Source of the DNA: an uncultured Clostridia bacterium
GTDB lineage: Bacteria; Bacillota; Clostridia; Christensenellales; Borkfalkiaceae
Assembly: GCA_947174955.1 (NCBI GenBank)
Contig: CAMWKX010000040.1
Location: 1 to 9,144, forward strand
Reading direction: 5' to 3'
DNA length: 9,144 nucleotides
Part shown: positions 1 to 6,107 of the stretch, piece by piece
Position numbering within the stretch: the first letter of the stretch is position 1
How the letters are laid out: each line of letters starts with the position of its first letter
Translations under genes and position numbers: made by a program
Notes under the pieces: model-generated
Told to the model about the DNA's origin: nothing
The model's database searches: none
The model's input: only the letters and a program-made list of their open reading frames with translations

Positions 1-34
1 CAAAAAGACTTTTTAAGAGGCTTAAAGAGATAAT

Positions 35-2194
35 ATGGAAATTGTAAAGCAACTGACCGAGGAGTTCAAACTCAGACCCGACCACGCGGAAAACGTGGTC
101 AAGCTTTTGGACGAGGGCAACACGATACCCTTTATCGCGCGCTACCGCAAGGAGATGACGGGCGCGATAGACGACCAGGTTTTAAGAGAGTTCGCCGACA
201 GATACGAATACCTTCAAAACCTCGAAAAGCGCAAGGGCGAGGTTGCCGCGGCGATAACCGAGCAGGGCAAGATGACCGACGAGATACAGGTTGCTATCGC
301 GGCTTGTGCGACTATGACGGAAATCGAGGACGTTTACCGCCCCTACAAGCAGAAGAAAAAGACGCGCGCCTCGGTTGCAATTGCAAAGGGGTTACAGCCG
401 CTTGCCGACTTCATTTTGACTCAGCAGGGCGATCCCTGGGCGGAAGCGGAAAAGTACATAAACGCCGAAAACGGAGTGGAAAACGCTCAGCAGGCAATCG
501 ACGGAGCAAAGGACATAATAGCCGAAATAGTTTCGGACAACGCGGAGCTTAGAAAGAAGCTGCGCGCTTTAATGGAAAACCACGGCGAAATTCAGGTCAA
601 GCTTGTCAAGGACGACGGCAAGGGTACTTACGATATGTACGCCGACTACTGCGAGCTCATTCCGGAAATCAAAAATCACAGAATACTTGCCGTCAACCGC
701 GGCGAAAAAGAAGAGTGCCTGCGCGTTAAAATCGCGTTCGACGCGGACGTTGCAAAGCGCGTGTGCGCGGCTAAATACGTAAAGACCAAGGGCGCGTGCG
801 CCGACCTTATCAAAGAGGCGGCGTCCGACGGTTACGACAGGCTCATTCAGCCCTCGATAGAGCGCGAGGTGCGCTCCATTCTGACCGACAGAGCAAGCGA
901 GCAGGCTATCAAAATGTTCGAAGTCAATCTGCGCCCGCTCCTTTTACAGCCGCCCGTAAAGGGTAAGGTAACCCTCGGCTTAGACCCCGGTTACCGCACT
1001 GGCTGCAAGGTTGCCGTCGTCGACGATACGGGCAAGGTGCTTGCAACTTCGGTCATCTATCCAGTGCCCCCGCACAACAAGATAGAGGAAAGTAAAAAGA
1101 TAATCAAGGACCTTATCAAAAAGCATAAAGTCGACGTCATTTCGATCGGCAACGGCACGGCGGGCAAGGAAACGGAAATTTTTGTTGCCGAGCTTTTAAA
1201 AGAAATCGACCGCGACGTATCCTACGCGGTCGTCAACGAGGCGGGCGCTTCCGTGTACTCGGCAAGCCCCCTGGCGGTCGAGGAATTCCCCGACTACGAC
1301 CTTACTTTGCGCTCGGCAATTTCGATTGCGCGCAGACTGCAAGACCCTCTGGCGGAGCTTATCAAGATCGACCCCAAGTCGATAGGCGTGGGGCAGTATC
1401 AGCACGATATGGACAAAAAGCGTCTTGACGCGGTGCTGGGCGGCGTTCTCGAAGACTGCGTTAACAGTGTCGGCGTCGACCTCAATACCGCGAGCGCGTA
1501 TCTTTTAAGATACGTTGCGGGCTTGAACGCGGGCGTTGCAAAGAGCGTTGTTGCCTACCGCGAGGAGAACGGCAAGTTCACCGAAAGAAAACAGCTTTTA
1601 AAGGTGCCCAAGCTGGGCGCAAAGGCGTACGAGCAGTGCGCGGGCTTCCTGCGCATAGTCGACGGCAAGAACATTTTCGACAATACGGCGGTTCACCCCG
1701 AAAGCTACGCTAAGGCTGAAAAGCTCTTAAAGCTTTTTGGATACACGGCAAAGGACGTAAAAGAGGGCAACTTAAAGGAGCTCCCCGCAAAAATCAAGGA
1801 GTACGGCGAGAATAAAGCCGCAGAATACTGCGAACTTGACAAAGCGACTATGAACGATATCGTAACCGAGCTTTTAAAGCCCGGCCGCGATATCCGCGAC
1901 AGTCTGCCTTCGCCCATACTGCGCAGGGATATTATGAGTATCGAGGACTTGTCCGTCGGAATGGTGGTCGAGGGTTCGGTGCGCAACGTAATCGACTTCG
2001 GCGCGTTCATAGATATCGGCGTGCATCAGGACGGACTCGTGCACGTTTCCGAAATCACCGACCGCTACATAAAGCATCCCTCAGACGTATTGAAGGTAGG
2101 ACAGAAGGTCAAGGCGGTCATTATCAACCTCGACATCAAAAAACAGCGCATAGGCTTGTCGATAAAACAGCTTTCCAAGAAAGAGGCGAAATAA
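35..2194 (+). CDS. tex: Tex family RNA-binding protein (S1 domain)
   Basis: This is a full-length Tex/YhgF-type cytoplasmic nucleic-acid-binding protein (719 residues; the family is usually about 700-780). Seen in order: a helical Tex N-terminal region (about residues 1-190), an RNase H-like YqgF domain opening with GLDPGYRTG at residues 315-323, a helix-hairpin-helix region (about 480-545, including VPKLGAKAYEQCAGFLRI), and a C-terminal S1 domain (about 640-712, with GSVRNVIDFGAFIDIGVHQD and DGLVHVSEI). Tex proteins bind RNA and influence transcription and translation fidelity; the exact role in this organism is not known. The ATG at 35 gives the normal N-terminus (MEIVKQLTEEF). Its ribosome binding site is weak: AAGAGA at 25-30 is close and AAGAGG at 15-20 is far. 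No terminator is visible after the stop; the acpP promoter begins 7 bases later, so readthrough into acpP is possible. Identity is very secure. Confidence 0.97.
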   Translation: MEIVKQLTEEFKLRPDHAENVVKLLDEGNTIPFIARYRKEMTGAIDDQVLREFADRYEYLQNLEKRKGEVAAAITEQGKMTDEIQVAIAACATMTEIEDVYRPYKQKKKTRASVAIAKGLQPLADFILTQQGDPWAEAEKYINAENGVENAQQAIDGAKDIIAEIVSDNAELRKKLRALMENHGEIQVKLVKDDGKGTYDMYADYCELIPEIKNHRILAVNRGEKEECLRVKIAFDADVAKRVCAAKYVKTKGACADLIKEAASDGYDRLIQPSIEREVRSILTDRASEQAIKMFEVNLRPLLLQPPVKGKVTLGLDPGYRTGCKVAVVDDTGKVLATSVIYPVPPHNKIEESKKIIKDLIKKHKVDVISIGNGTAGKETEIFVAELLKEIDRDVSYAVVNEAGASVYSASPLAVEEFPDYDLTLRSAISIARRLQDPLAELIKIDPKSIGVGQYQHDMDKKRLDAVLGGVLEDCVNSVGVDLNTASAYLLRYVAGLNAGVAKSVVAYREENGKFTERKQLLKVPKLGAKAYEQCAGFLRIVDGKNIFDNTAVHPESYAKAEKLLKLFGYTAKDVKEGNLKELPAKIKEYGENKAAEYCELDKATMNDIVTELLKPGRDIRDSLPSPILRRDIMSIEDLSVGMVVEGSVRNVIDFGAFIDIGVHQDGLVHVSEITDRYIKHPSDVLKVGQKVKAVIINLDIKKQRIGLSIKQLSKKEAK

Positions 2195-2200
2195 TTTTTC

Positions 2201-2229
2201 TTGACAATAGAAATTTTGTCATATATAAT
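2201..2229 (+). promoter_or_regulatory. acpP sigma-A promoter
   Basis: There is a perfect TTGACA (2201-2206), a 17-base spacer and a perfect TATAAT (2224-2229). Transcription should start near 2236, giving a leader of about 26 bases that contains AGGAG at 2247-2251, ten bases before the ATG of acpP. This is consistent with the high, constitutive expression expected for acyl carrier protein. Confidence 0.92.
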
Positions 2230-2261
2230 TATGATATTAAATTTTCAGGAGATAAATAAAA

Positions 2262-2483
2262 ATGTTTGATAAAGTAGCAAAGATGCTTGCAGAACAGCTC
2301 GGCATACCCCAGAGCAAAATCACACCCGAAAGCAAGATTGTCGACGACCTCGGCGCAGACAGCCTGGACGTCGTTGAGCTTTTGATGACCTTGGAGGACG
2401 AAACGGGCAAGACCATTCCCGACGACGAGGTTGCTCAGATTAAGACGGTAGGTCAGATTGTAGAAGTTTTGGAAAAATTATAA
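2262..2483 (+). CDS. acpP: Acyl carrier protein
   Basis: Acyl carrier protein of type II fatty acid synthesis. It carries growing acyl chains as thioesters on 4'-phosphopantetheine in the cytoplasm. The 73-residue product has the usual length and acidic character. The GADSLDVVEL motif is present, and Ser34 is the residue modified by holo-ACP synthase; the helix II/III features (LEDETGKTIPDDEV, then KTVGQIVE) are typical. The start at 2262 is fixed by AGGAG at 2247-2251. The gene sits between its own consensus promoter and a strong terminator, so it is probably monocistronic. It is not next to fabF, plsX or rnc here, which are common neighbours in other Firmicutes. Phosphopantetheine carrier proteins of other pathways look similar, but length, motif and promoter favour the housekeeping ACP. 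Confidence 0.96.
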   Translation: MFDKVAKMLAEQLGIPQSKITPESKIVDDLGADSLDVVELLMTLEDETGKTIPDDEVAQIKTVGQIVEVLEKL

Positions 2484-2492
2484 TTAAATAGA

Positions 2493-2525
2493 GCCGCGCG
2501 GCACTCCTTGCCGCGCGGCGTTTTT
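2493..2525 (+). terminator. Intrinsic terminator of acpP
   Basis: Two copies of the self-complementary 10-mer GCCGCGCGGC (2493-2502 and 2510-2519) form a stem around a 7-base loop, followed by G and a run of five T (2521-2525). It lies 9 bases after the acpP stop codon and separates acpP from the ZIP transporter gene. Confidence 0.93.
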
Positions 2526-2530
2526 ATCAA

Positions 2531-2568
2531 TTGACCGTTTCTCCCGCATACAATGTAGTAACTACATT
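2531..2568 (+). promoter_or_regulatory. Candidate ZIP gene promoter with 17-bp palindrome
   Basis: Between the acpP terminator and the ZIP gene lies a perfect inverted repeat, AATGTAGT-A-ACTACATT (2552-2568). TTGACC at 2531-2536 could be a -35 box, with the imperfect TGTAGT (2554-2559) as -10 at 17 bases; TACAAT at 2549-2554 is a better -10 by sequence but lacks a well-spaced -35. In either reading the palindrome overlaps the core promoter, which suits a repressor operator. The promoter assignment is weak; the palindrome itself is plainly visible. The regulator is unknown. Confidence 0.5.
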
Positions 2569-2590
2569 TTTTTACGGGAGAAAAATTGTT

Positions 2591-3361
2591 TTGGAATGGT
2601 TTACAGGGCTTTCGGGCTGGGTGCAGGCGTTGCTTGCCACGCTCTTTACGTGGGCGTTGACGGCGCTGGGAGCATCGCTCGTATTCTTTTATAAAAAGGT
2701 AGGCAAAACGGCGTTTTGCTTTATGCTTTCGGGCGCGGCGGGCATAATGCTCGCGTCGTCTTTTTTTTCGCTCCTTTTGCCCGCACTCGAACAGGGCGGC
2801 GAGTATTCGTACATAGTACTCACCGTCGGCTTTATTCTCGGCGGACTTTTAATAACGGTCACCGATATTCTTATAGGCAAGCTCACCAAAAATACCGAGG
2901 AAAAAAAGCGTTCGTGCGCGGTAATGACGGTTGCGGTCACGGTGCATAACGTGCCCGAGGGCTTGGCGGTCGGGGTGGCGTTCGGCGCGCTTTCGCAGGG
3001 GAGCGGAGTGGGCGTAGTCGCCGCAATTATGCTTGCAGTGGGCATAGGCATACAGAACTTCCCAGAGGGTATGTGCGTTGCGTTCCCCCTGCGGGCAAAC
3101 GGATATTCGCGTACGAAAAGCTTTTTAATCGGTCAGCTTTCGGGCGTGGTGGAAATTATAGCGGGCGTAATAGGCGCGCTCGCGGTGACGTGGGTGAGCG
3201 GAATTCTGCCGTTCGCGCTCGCGTTCTCGGCGGGAGCAATGGTAGCGGTGGTATGTTCGGAGCTCGTCCCCGAAAGCTTCGAAACGTCGAAATTAAAGGC
3301 GACCGTCGGCGTGGTATTAGGGTTCGCTTTAATGATGATACTCGACATTGCTTTCGGCTAA
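2591..3361 (+). CDS. ZIP family divalent metal transporter (GufA type)
   Basis: Integral membrane metal importer of the ZIP family, likely moving Zn2+ or a related divalent ion (Fe2+, Mn2+) into the cell. About eight hydrophobic segments are seen. The metal-site signatures are clear: HNVPEGLAVGVAFG in the fourth segment and IQNFPEGMCVAFP in the fifth, with a Glu in the sixth (QLSGVVEIIAG). The Q-N rather than H-N in the second signature is typical of GufA/BbZIP-like members with a binuclear site. I place the start at the TTG at 2591 (MEWFTGLSGWVQALLATLFTW), which matches the usual N-terminus and follows GGGAG at 2576-2580 by ten bases; the frame stays open upstream to a TTG at 2531, but that would place the promoter and palindrome inside the gene. 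The product would be 256 residues. A short cytoplasmic loop (TKNTEEKKRS) separates two membrane segments. No terminator follows directly. The substrate cannot be told from sequence alone. Confidence 0.92.
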   Translation: MEWFTGLSGWVQALLATLFTWALTALGASLVFFYKKVGKTAFCFMLSGAAGIMLASSFFSLLLPALEQGGEYSYIVLTVGFILGGLLITVTDILIGKLTKNTEEKKRSCAVMTVAVTVHNVPEGLAVGVAFGALSQGSGVGVVAAIMLAVGIGIQNFPEGMCVAFPLRANGYSRTKSFLIGQLSGVVEIIAGVIGALAVTWVSGILPFALAFSAGAMVAVVCSELVPESFETSKLKATVGVVLGFALMMILDIAFG

Positions 3362-3374
3362 ATTATAAAAACAG

Positions 3375-3403
3375 TTGCCAAACGCGAAAATGCGTGATAA
3401 AAT
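3375..3403 (+). promoter_or_regulatory. Promoter of structured leader or small RNA
   Basis: TTGCCA (3375-3380), a 17-base spacer and TAAAAT (3398-3403), with TG one base upstream of the -10 (TGATAAAAT, an extended -10). The predicted start is near G3410, which is also the first base of the outer helix of the RNA described below. The sequence ACAGTTGCCA occurs at 3371-3380 and again at 3404-3413, so the -35 region and the start region are direct repeats. Confidence 0.75.
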
Positions 3404-3409
3404 ACAGTT

Positions 3410-3612
3410 GCCAGTACAGTTGAATAGGAAGTTATCGGATGGGCACACTATATGCGCAATAGTGTCACCCTTATTTTGGTGTTGCAATTTTCCGCAACGC
3501 GTTTTCGGAACTTAATCCGACTCATTCGATACTCCATTCGAATAACAACTGTCTGGCGACTGTTTAGGGTACGCATTGCGGGCGGTCCTTAAACGGATCG
3601 CCTTATTTTTTT
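3410..3612 (+). ncRNA. Candidate structured RNA (leader or sRNA), unclassified
   Basis: This 272-base gap (3362-3633) has no plausible gene but contains a set of mutually compatible helices. P1: 3410-3422 with 3546-3557 (12 pairs, T3415 bulged). P2: TCGGAT 3435-3440 with ATCCGA 3515-3520. P3: 3441-3451 with 3459-3470 (ACACTAT/ATAGTGT plus GGG/CCC, 7-base loop), stacked directly on P2. P4: 3479-3485 with 3494-3500 (GTTGC/GCAAC core). P5: ATTCGA 3524-3529 with TCGAAT 3538-3543. They nest as P1(P2(P3,P4),P5), two three-way junctions. About 23 bases after P1 a terminator follows. With its own promoter starting at the base of P1, it could be an independent small RNA of about 200 bases or a riboswitch-like leader of the downstream lipoprotein gene. 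I could not match it to T-box, cobalamin, c-di-GMP, M-box, 6S or other classes I know. The pairing was done by eye and conservation is untested. Confidence 0.55.
3581..3612 (+). terminator. Intrinsic terminator in front of lipoprotein gene
   Basis: GGCGGTCC (3581-3588) pairs with GGATCGCC (3595-3602), one G-T pair, around the loop TTAAAC, followed by TTATTTTTTT (3603-3612). It ends 21 bases before the ATG at 3634 and just ahead of the GGAG ribosome binding site (3624-3627). A competing helix can form between TTGCGGGC (3576-3583) and GCCCGCAA (3613-3620); it takes three bases of the terminator stem. That layout suggests attenuation of the downstream gene, or simply the end of a small RNA. Confidence 0.8.
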
Positions 3613-3633
3613 GCCCGCAAAAAGGAGTATAGT

Positions 3634-5502
3634 ATGAGAAAAAAGACTTTGGCACTGATTTTGGGCGCGGCGGCACTTGCCGGCTGTGCGTTCGGGTTTG
3701 CCGCCTGCGACACTAACGGAAGCGGCAGCGACAACAAGGACAAGACGGATAATCCGCACGACCACGTGTGGGTGCAGACCTGGGATAAGAACGGCACGCA
3801 TCACTGGCACAACTGTGAGGGTTGCGACGAAAAGAACGGCTACGACGAACACGGTTTCGACAACGGCGACTGCGTTTGCGGACAGAAAAAACCGGAAGGC
3901 GGCGAAAAACCGCCCGTAATCGAGCCCGAAAAGCACACTCACGAATGGGCTGAGGCGTGGGATAAGGACGATACTCACCACTGGCACAACTGCACGGGCG
4001 AGGACTGCGACGAAAAGGACGGCTACGGCGAACACGATTTCGATAACGGCGACTGCGTTTGCGGAGAAAAGGCTCCGCACGACCACGCGTGGGCGGAAAG
4101 TTGGAGCAGCGACGGCACCCATCACTGGCACGGATGCGAAGTGGAGGGCTGCGAAGAAAAGGACGGTTACGCCGCGCACGACTTTACGCACGGCGATTGC
4201 GAGTGCGGAAAGCCTCAACCCGCAACCGAAGGACTTGCGTACGAGCTGAATTCCGACGGTACGGCGTATATCTGCACGGGAATCGGTACTGCAACGGACG
4301 CGGAAATAAGAATTGCTTCCGAATACGAAAATCTGCCCGTTACGGGAATTAAAGAAAGCGCGTTTTCGGGCAATCAAAATTTGGCGAAAGTGTTTATTCC
4401 CCAAAGCATAGAAACGGTGGGACAGTATGCGTTCGGCGGCTGCGACTTCCTGCTTATAGATTGCGAGGTTGCCGAAAAGCCCGAAGGCTGGGCGAATAAC
4501 TGGTACTCGGGGGAAAGAACAGACGTATATTTTAACTGTAAAAACGACATTTACGAGTGGGTTGACGGTATACTTTACACAGTTAATTACAACAATAACG
4601 GAAAGGCGGGGCTCAGATATGCGTGCAAAAATTTAACGGGCAAAATCGTAATTCCTTCCGAATTGACTTTTAACGGGGTCGTATACAAAGTTACGTCTAT
4701 CGGCTCGTGGGCTTTTTACGGTTGCACCGAGATTACGGAAGTAGTCACAACAGATACCCTGGTCAGCATCGGCAGCGAGTCGTTCAAAGGCTGTACGTCG
4801 CTGGAAAGCTTAACTCTTCCGTTCGCGGGGGTAAATATTTATAATAACGAATCTACCTTGGATTACAGTCAACACTTGTTCGGTTGGATTTTCGGTTCGA
4901 ATTATTATGAAGGTTCATACTGCGCTTCGCAGTCATACGTCAAATACGTTAACTCAACGCGAAGGGTATACACGCAAAAGAATTATATCCCGACTTCGTT
5001 GAAAAACGTAACCATACTCGGTAAGAATTCATTCGGTAATGCGTTGGAATACGGCGCGTTTTCGGGAATCAAGCTCGATAATCTGACGCTTATGAGCAAA
5101 GTGAAAGTTGACAGTGGTGCATTTTATATTAAAAGTGCCACGGTACAGGGCGAATCCGACTTCGTTAACTGTAAGGTAAAGAATTTAATTGCGCCGTTAG
5201 ACGTTATGGGAAGTACAATACCGAAAGAAGGTCTTGAAACTCTCACCTTTATAGAGCCGAGAGACAAAAGATACCGCATTTACAGTTTAAACAATTGCAC
5301 TGAGCTTACTACTTTAAACCTTACGAATCTAGTACAAAGTATAGACGCAAATGCGCTTTCGGGTTGCACCGCTCTGACCGATATAAACTTCGACGGCACT
5401 ATGGAAGAGTGGGAGGCTGTCGAAAAAGGAGAAAACTGGGATAAGGATACGGGCGATTACACGGTTCACTGCACGGACGGCGATATAGCTAAAAATCAAT
5501 AA
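3634..5502 (+). CDS. Surface lipoprotein with His/Cys repeats and BspA-like LRRs
   Basis: A 622-residue exported protein, probably anchored to the outer face of the membrane. The signal sequence begins MRKKTLALILGAAALAGC and carries two possible lipoboxes, LAGC (Cys18) and FAAC (Cys25); the second is followed by a Ser/Gly/Asn/Asp-rich linker. Three repeats of about 48 residues begin at residues 42, 101 and 149. Each has an H-x-H-x-W start, a THHWH core, a Cys pair (spaced by 2 in the first repeat, with one or two Cys after the core in the others), and a D-C-x-C-G end, so metal binding is plausible. From about residue 200 comes an LRR_5/BspA-like region with units such as VTGIKESAFSGNQNL, VTSIGSWAFYGC and VSIGSESFKGC, ending in the characteristic INFDGTMEEWEAV ... 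TVHCTDGDI tail. BspA-like proteins act in adhesion or binding at the cell surface; the ligand here is unknown. GGAG at 3624-3627 sets the start. The middle LRR part (about 4560-5400) is visibly more AT-rich than the repeat region. Function is inferred only from architecture. Confidence 0.9.
   Translation: MRKKTLALILGAAALAGCAFGFAACDTNGSGSDNKDKTDNPHDHVWVQTWDKNGTHHWHNCEGCDEKNGYDEHGFDNGDCVCGQKKPEGGEKPPVIEPEKHTHEWAEAWDKDDTHHWHNCTGEDCDEKDGYGEHDFDNGDCVCGEKAPHDHAWAESWSSDGTHHWHGCEVEGCEEKDGYAAHDFTHGDCECGKPQPATEGLAYELNSDGTAYICTGIGTATDAEIRIASEYENLPVTGIKESAFSGNQNLAKVFIPQSIETVGQYAFGGCDFLLIDCEVAEKPEGWANNWYSGERTDVYFNCKNDIYEWVDGILYTVNYNNNGKAGLRYACKNLTGKIVIPSELTFNGVVYKVTSIGSWAFYGCTEITEVVTTDTLVSIGSESFKGCTSLESLTLPFAGVNIYNNESTLDYSQHLFGWIFGSNYYEGSYCASQSYVKYVNSTRRVYTQKNYIPTSLKNVTILGKNSFGNALEYGAFSGIKLDNLTLMSKVKVDSGAFYIKSATVQGESDFVNCKVKNLIAPLDVMGSTIPKEGLETLTFIEPRDKRYRIYSLNNCTELTTLNLTNLVQSIDANALSGCTALTDINFDGTMEEWEAVEKGENWDKDTGDYTVHCTDGDIAKNQ
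3757..4221 (+). repeat. Three tandem His/Cys-rich protein repeats
   Basis: Within the lipoprotein gene, three copies start at 3757, 3934 and 4078. The first two are separated by a short Pro/Glu/Lys linker (GGEKPPVIEPEK); the second and third are contiguous. Shared positions at the protein level are H-x-H-x-W, W near residue 9-10, THHWH, the Cys group, K-x-GY, H-x-F and GDC-x-CG. The copies are similar at the DNA level too but not identical, so this is an old or diversified duplication. Confidence 0.9.
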
Positions 5503-5508
5503 ACGAAA

Positions 5509-5542
5509 GCCCCGCGGCGATTTCGCCGCGGGGCGTTTAATT
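5509..5542. terminator. Bidirectional terminator between convergent genes
   Basis: GCCCCGCGGCG (5509-5519) pairs perfectly with CGCCGCGGGGC (5524-5534) around the loop ATTT. On the plus strand it is followed by GTTTAATTTT; on the minus strand the stem is followed by TTTCGTTTATT. It lies between the stop of the lipoprotein gene (5502) and the stop of the minus-strand repressor gene (5543), so it likely serves both. Confidence 0.9.
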
Positions 5543-5752
5543 TTAGTCAAAACCGAATAAATCGTTCGGCGTAATATCAAGCCGTTTGCAAAGGAAAACA
5601 ATCTTTTCATAATCAAGCTGAATTTTTCCCGTTTCGTATTCGCTGTAATCAGATTGATATTTGTGCATTTCGTCGGCTAACTGCTTTTGGGTTATGCCCT
5701 TTGCAATTCTTGCCTGTTTTAAATTTTCACCAACTATTTTTGAAATATCCAT
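5543..5752 (-). CDS. XRE-family helix-turn-helix repressor
   Basis: A 69-residue protein made of a single Cro/C1-type helix-turn-helix domain. Visible features are LKQARIAKGITQKQLADEM (helices 1-2, Thr21/Gln22 turn), then HKYQSDYSEYETGKIQLDYEKI (recognition helix and E-x-G turn), and the LCKRLDITPNDLFGFD ending that is standard for this family. I use the ATG at 5752 (MDISKIVGEN), which follows GAGG (5762-5759) by six bases; the frame is also open to a TTG at 5764. It is transcribed away from the Cys-rich gene at 5831. The 78-base gap between them has palindromic sites that fit autoregulation and control of the neighbour. Such small repressors are common in prophage remnants and toxin-antitoxin loci; no toxin or phage gene is visible here. 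The product is secure as a DNA-binding protein; its target is inferred. Confidence 0.9.
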   Translation of the reverse strand: MDISKIVGENLKQARIAKGITQKQLADEMHKYQSDYSEYETGKIQLDYEKIVFLCKRLDITPNDLFGFD

Positions 5753-5770
5753 TTTAAACCTCAACTAAAA

Positions 5771-5789
5771 TATAGGAATTTTATCTATA
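5771..5789. promoter_or_regulatory. Imperfect operator-like repeat near XRE gene
   Basis: TATAGGAATTTTATCTATA is a degenerate version of the perfect palindrome at 5802-5820 (one base gained in the left half, one lost in the right half). It lies 18 bases upstream of the XRE start codon and 12 bases from the other copy. A second binding site for the XRE protein is the simplest reading. Confidence 0.5.
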
Positions 5790-5795
5790 TTTTTG

Positions 5796-5824
5796 TTGAT
5801 TTATAGGATTTTATCCTATATAAT
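5796..5824 (+). promoter_or_regulatory. Promoter with operator in its spacer
   Basis: TTGATT (5796-5801), exactly 17 bases, then TATAAT (5819-5824). A 19-bp perfect palindrome, TATAGGAT-TTT-ATCCTATA (5802-5820), fills the whole spacer, so a bound repressor would block RNA polymerase. The predicted start of transcription falls at about 5831, the A of the ATG of the next gene, so that mRNA would be leaderless. Confidence 0.8.
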
Positions 5825-5830
5825 TATTTT

Positions 5831-6037
5831 ATGAAAAAGCTTGTTGAAGACAGGTATTGCAATAATTGCAGATACTATTTGGCGCGTGTCGTTATTATAA
5901 ATAATAAGTTTTGTGATATAGGCGGGGATTGTGGTAATAACATTCCTTATTATCCGCCTACGCTTATCCCAAGCGAAGTGGACGGAAATTGCGAATTTTG
6001 GGAAAGCAAAGATGACGGGAATGGTATTCGGTTTTAA
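5831..6037 (+). CDS. Small Cys-rich protein, function unknown
   Basis: I do not recognise this 68-residue protein. It has six Cys: a C-x2-C knuckle near the start (YCNNCRYY), then FCDIGGDC and a late C in NCEFWES. The spacing suggests a small metal-binding (zinc-ribbon-like) fold; the form C-x2-C-x-Y ... C ... C-x-FWE resembles small zinc-finger-like proteins found in phage and mobile regions, but this is only a resemblance. There is no signal peptide or membrane segment. No ribosome binding site precedes the ATG; the TATAAT box ends seven bases upstream, so the message is probably leaderless. It is divergent from the XRE repressor gene and controlled by a promoter with an operator in its spacer. 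A strong hairpin follows the stop codon. Both genes are more AT-rich than those on either side, which may indicate acquisition. Confidence 0.75.
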   Translation: MKKLVEDRYCNNCRYYLARVVIINNKFCDIGGDCGNNIPYYPPTLIPSEVDGNCEFWESKDDGNGIRF

Positions 6038-6041
6038 CTAA

Positions 6042-6087
6042 CGCCCCGCGCGGAATTGTTTCCGCGCGGGGCGCATATTTTTATTTT
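6042..6087 (+). terminator. Terminator after small Cys-rich gene
   Basis: A 14-pair stem, CGCCCCGCGCGGAA (6042-6055) with TTCCGCGCGGGGCG (6060-6073), loop TTGT, then CATATTTTTATTTT. The T-tract is interrupted but the stem is very strong. It ends 21-34 bases before the ATG of the dehydrogenase gene. Confidence 0.88.
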
Positions 6088-6107
6088 CCTTTCCGCACAA
6101 TAGTTGT

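Noticed and set aside
2531..2590. Upstream TTG start for the ZIP transporter
   Set aside because: It would add 20 residues absent from the usual family N-terminus, lacks a ribosome binding site, and overlaps the promoter-region palindrome.
3371..3563. A small transposable (MITE-like) element bounded by ACAGTTGCCA and TGGCGACTGT
   Set aside because: The near-inverted ends are better explained as a promoter repeat plus the P1 helix of the RNA; no target-site duplication was found and the right end has a mismatch.
3410..3612. 6S RNA
   Set aside because: Size and closing stem are compatible, but the fold is branched with two three-way junctions instead of one long hairpin with a central bubble.
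3564..3620. T-box leader (AGGGTACGC followed by a GC-rich terminator)
   Set aside because: The T-box core (GGTGGNACCGCG) is not present, no specifier stem was found, and the downstream gene is not an amino acid or tRNA-synthetase gene.
3757..4221. CRISPR-like or other DNA repeat array
   Set aside because: The three units are in-frame protein repeats of about 144 bases with protein-level conservation, not short identical repeats with spacers.
3589..4404. Long minus-strand reading frame (271 codons) opposite the lipoprotein gene
   Set aside because: Its Val/Ala/Arg-rich product mirrors the repeated His/Cys codons on the other strand, and the plus-strand protein has a signal peptide, ribosome binding site and family features.
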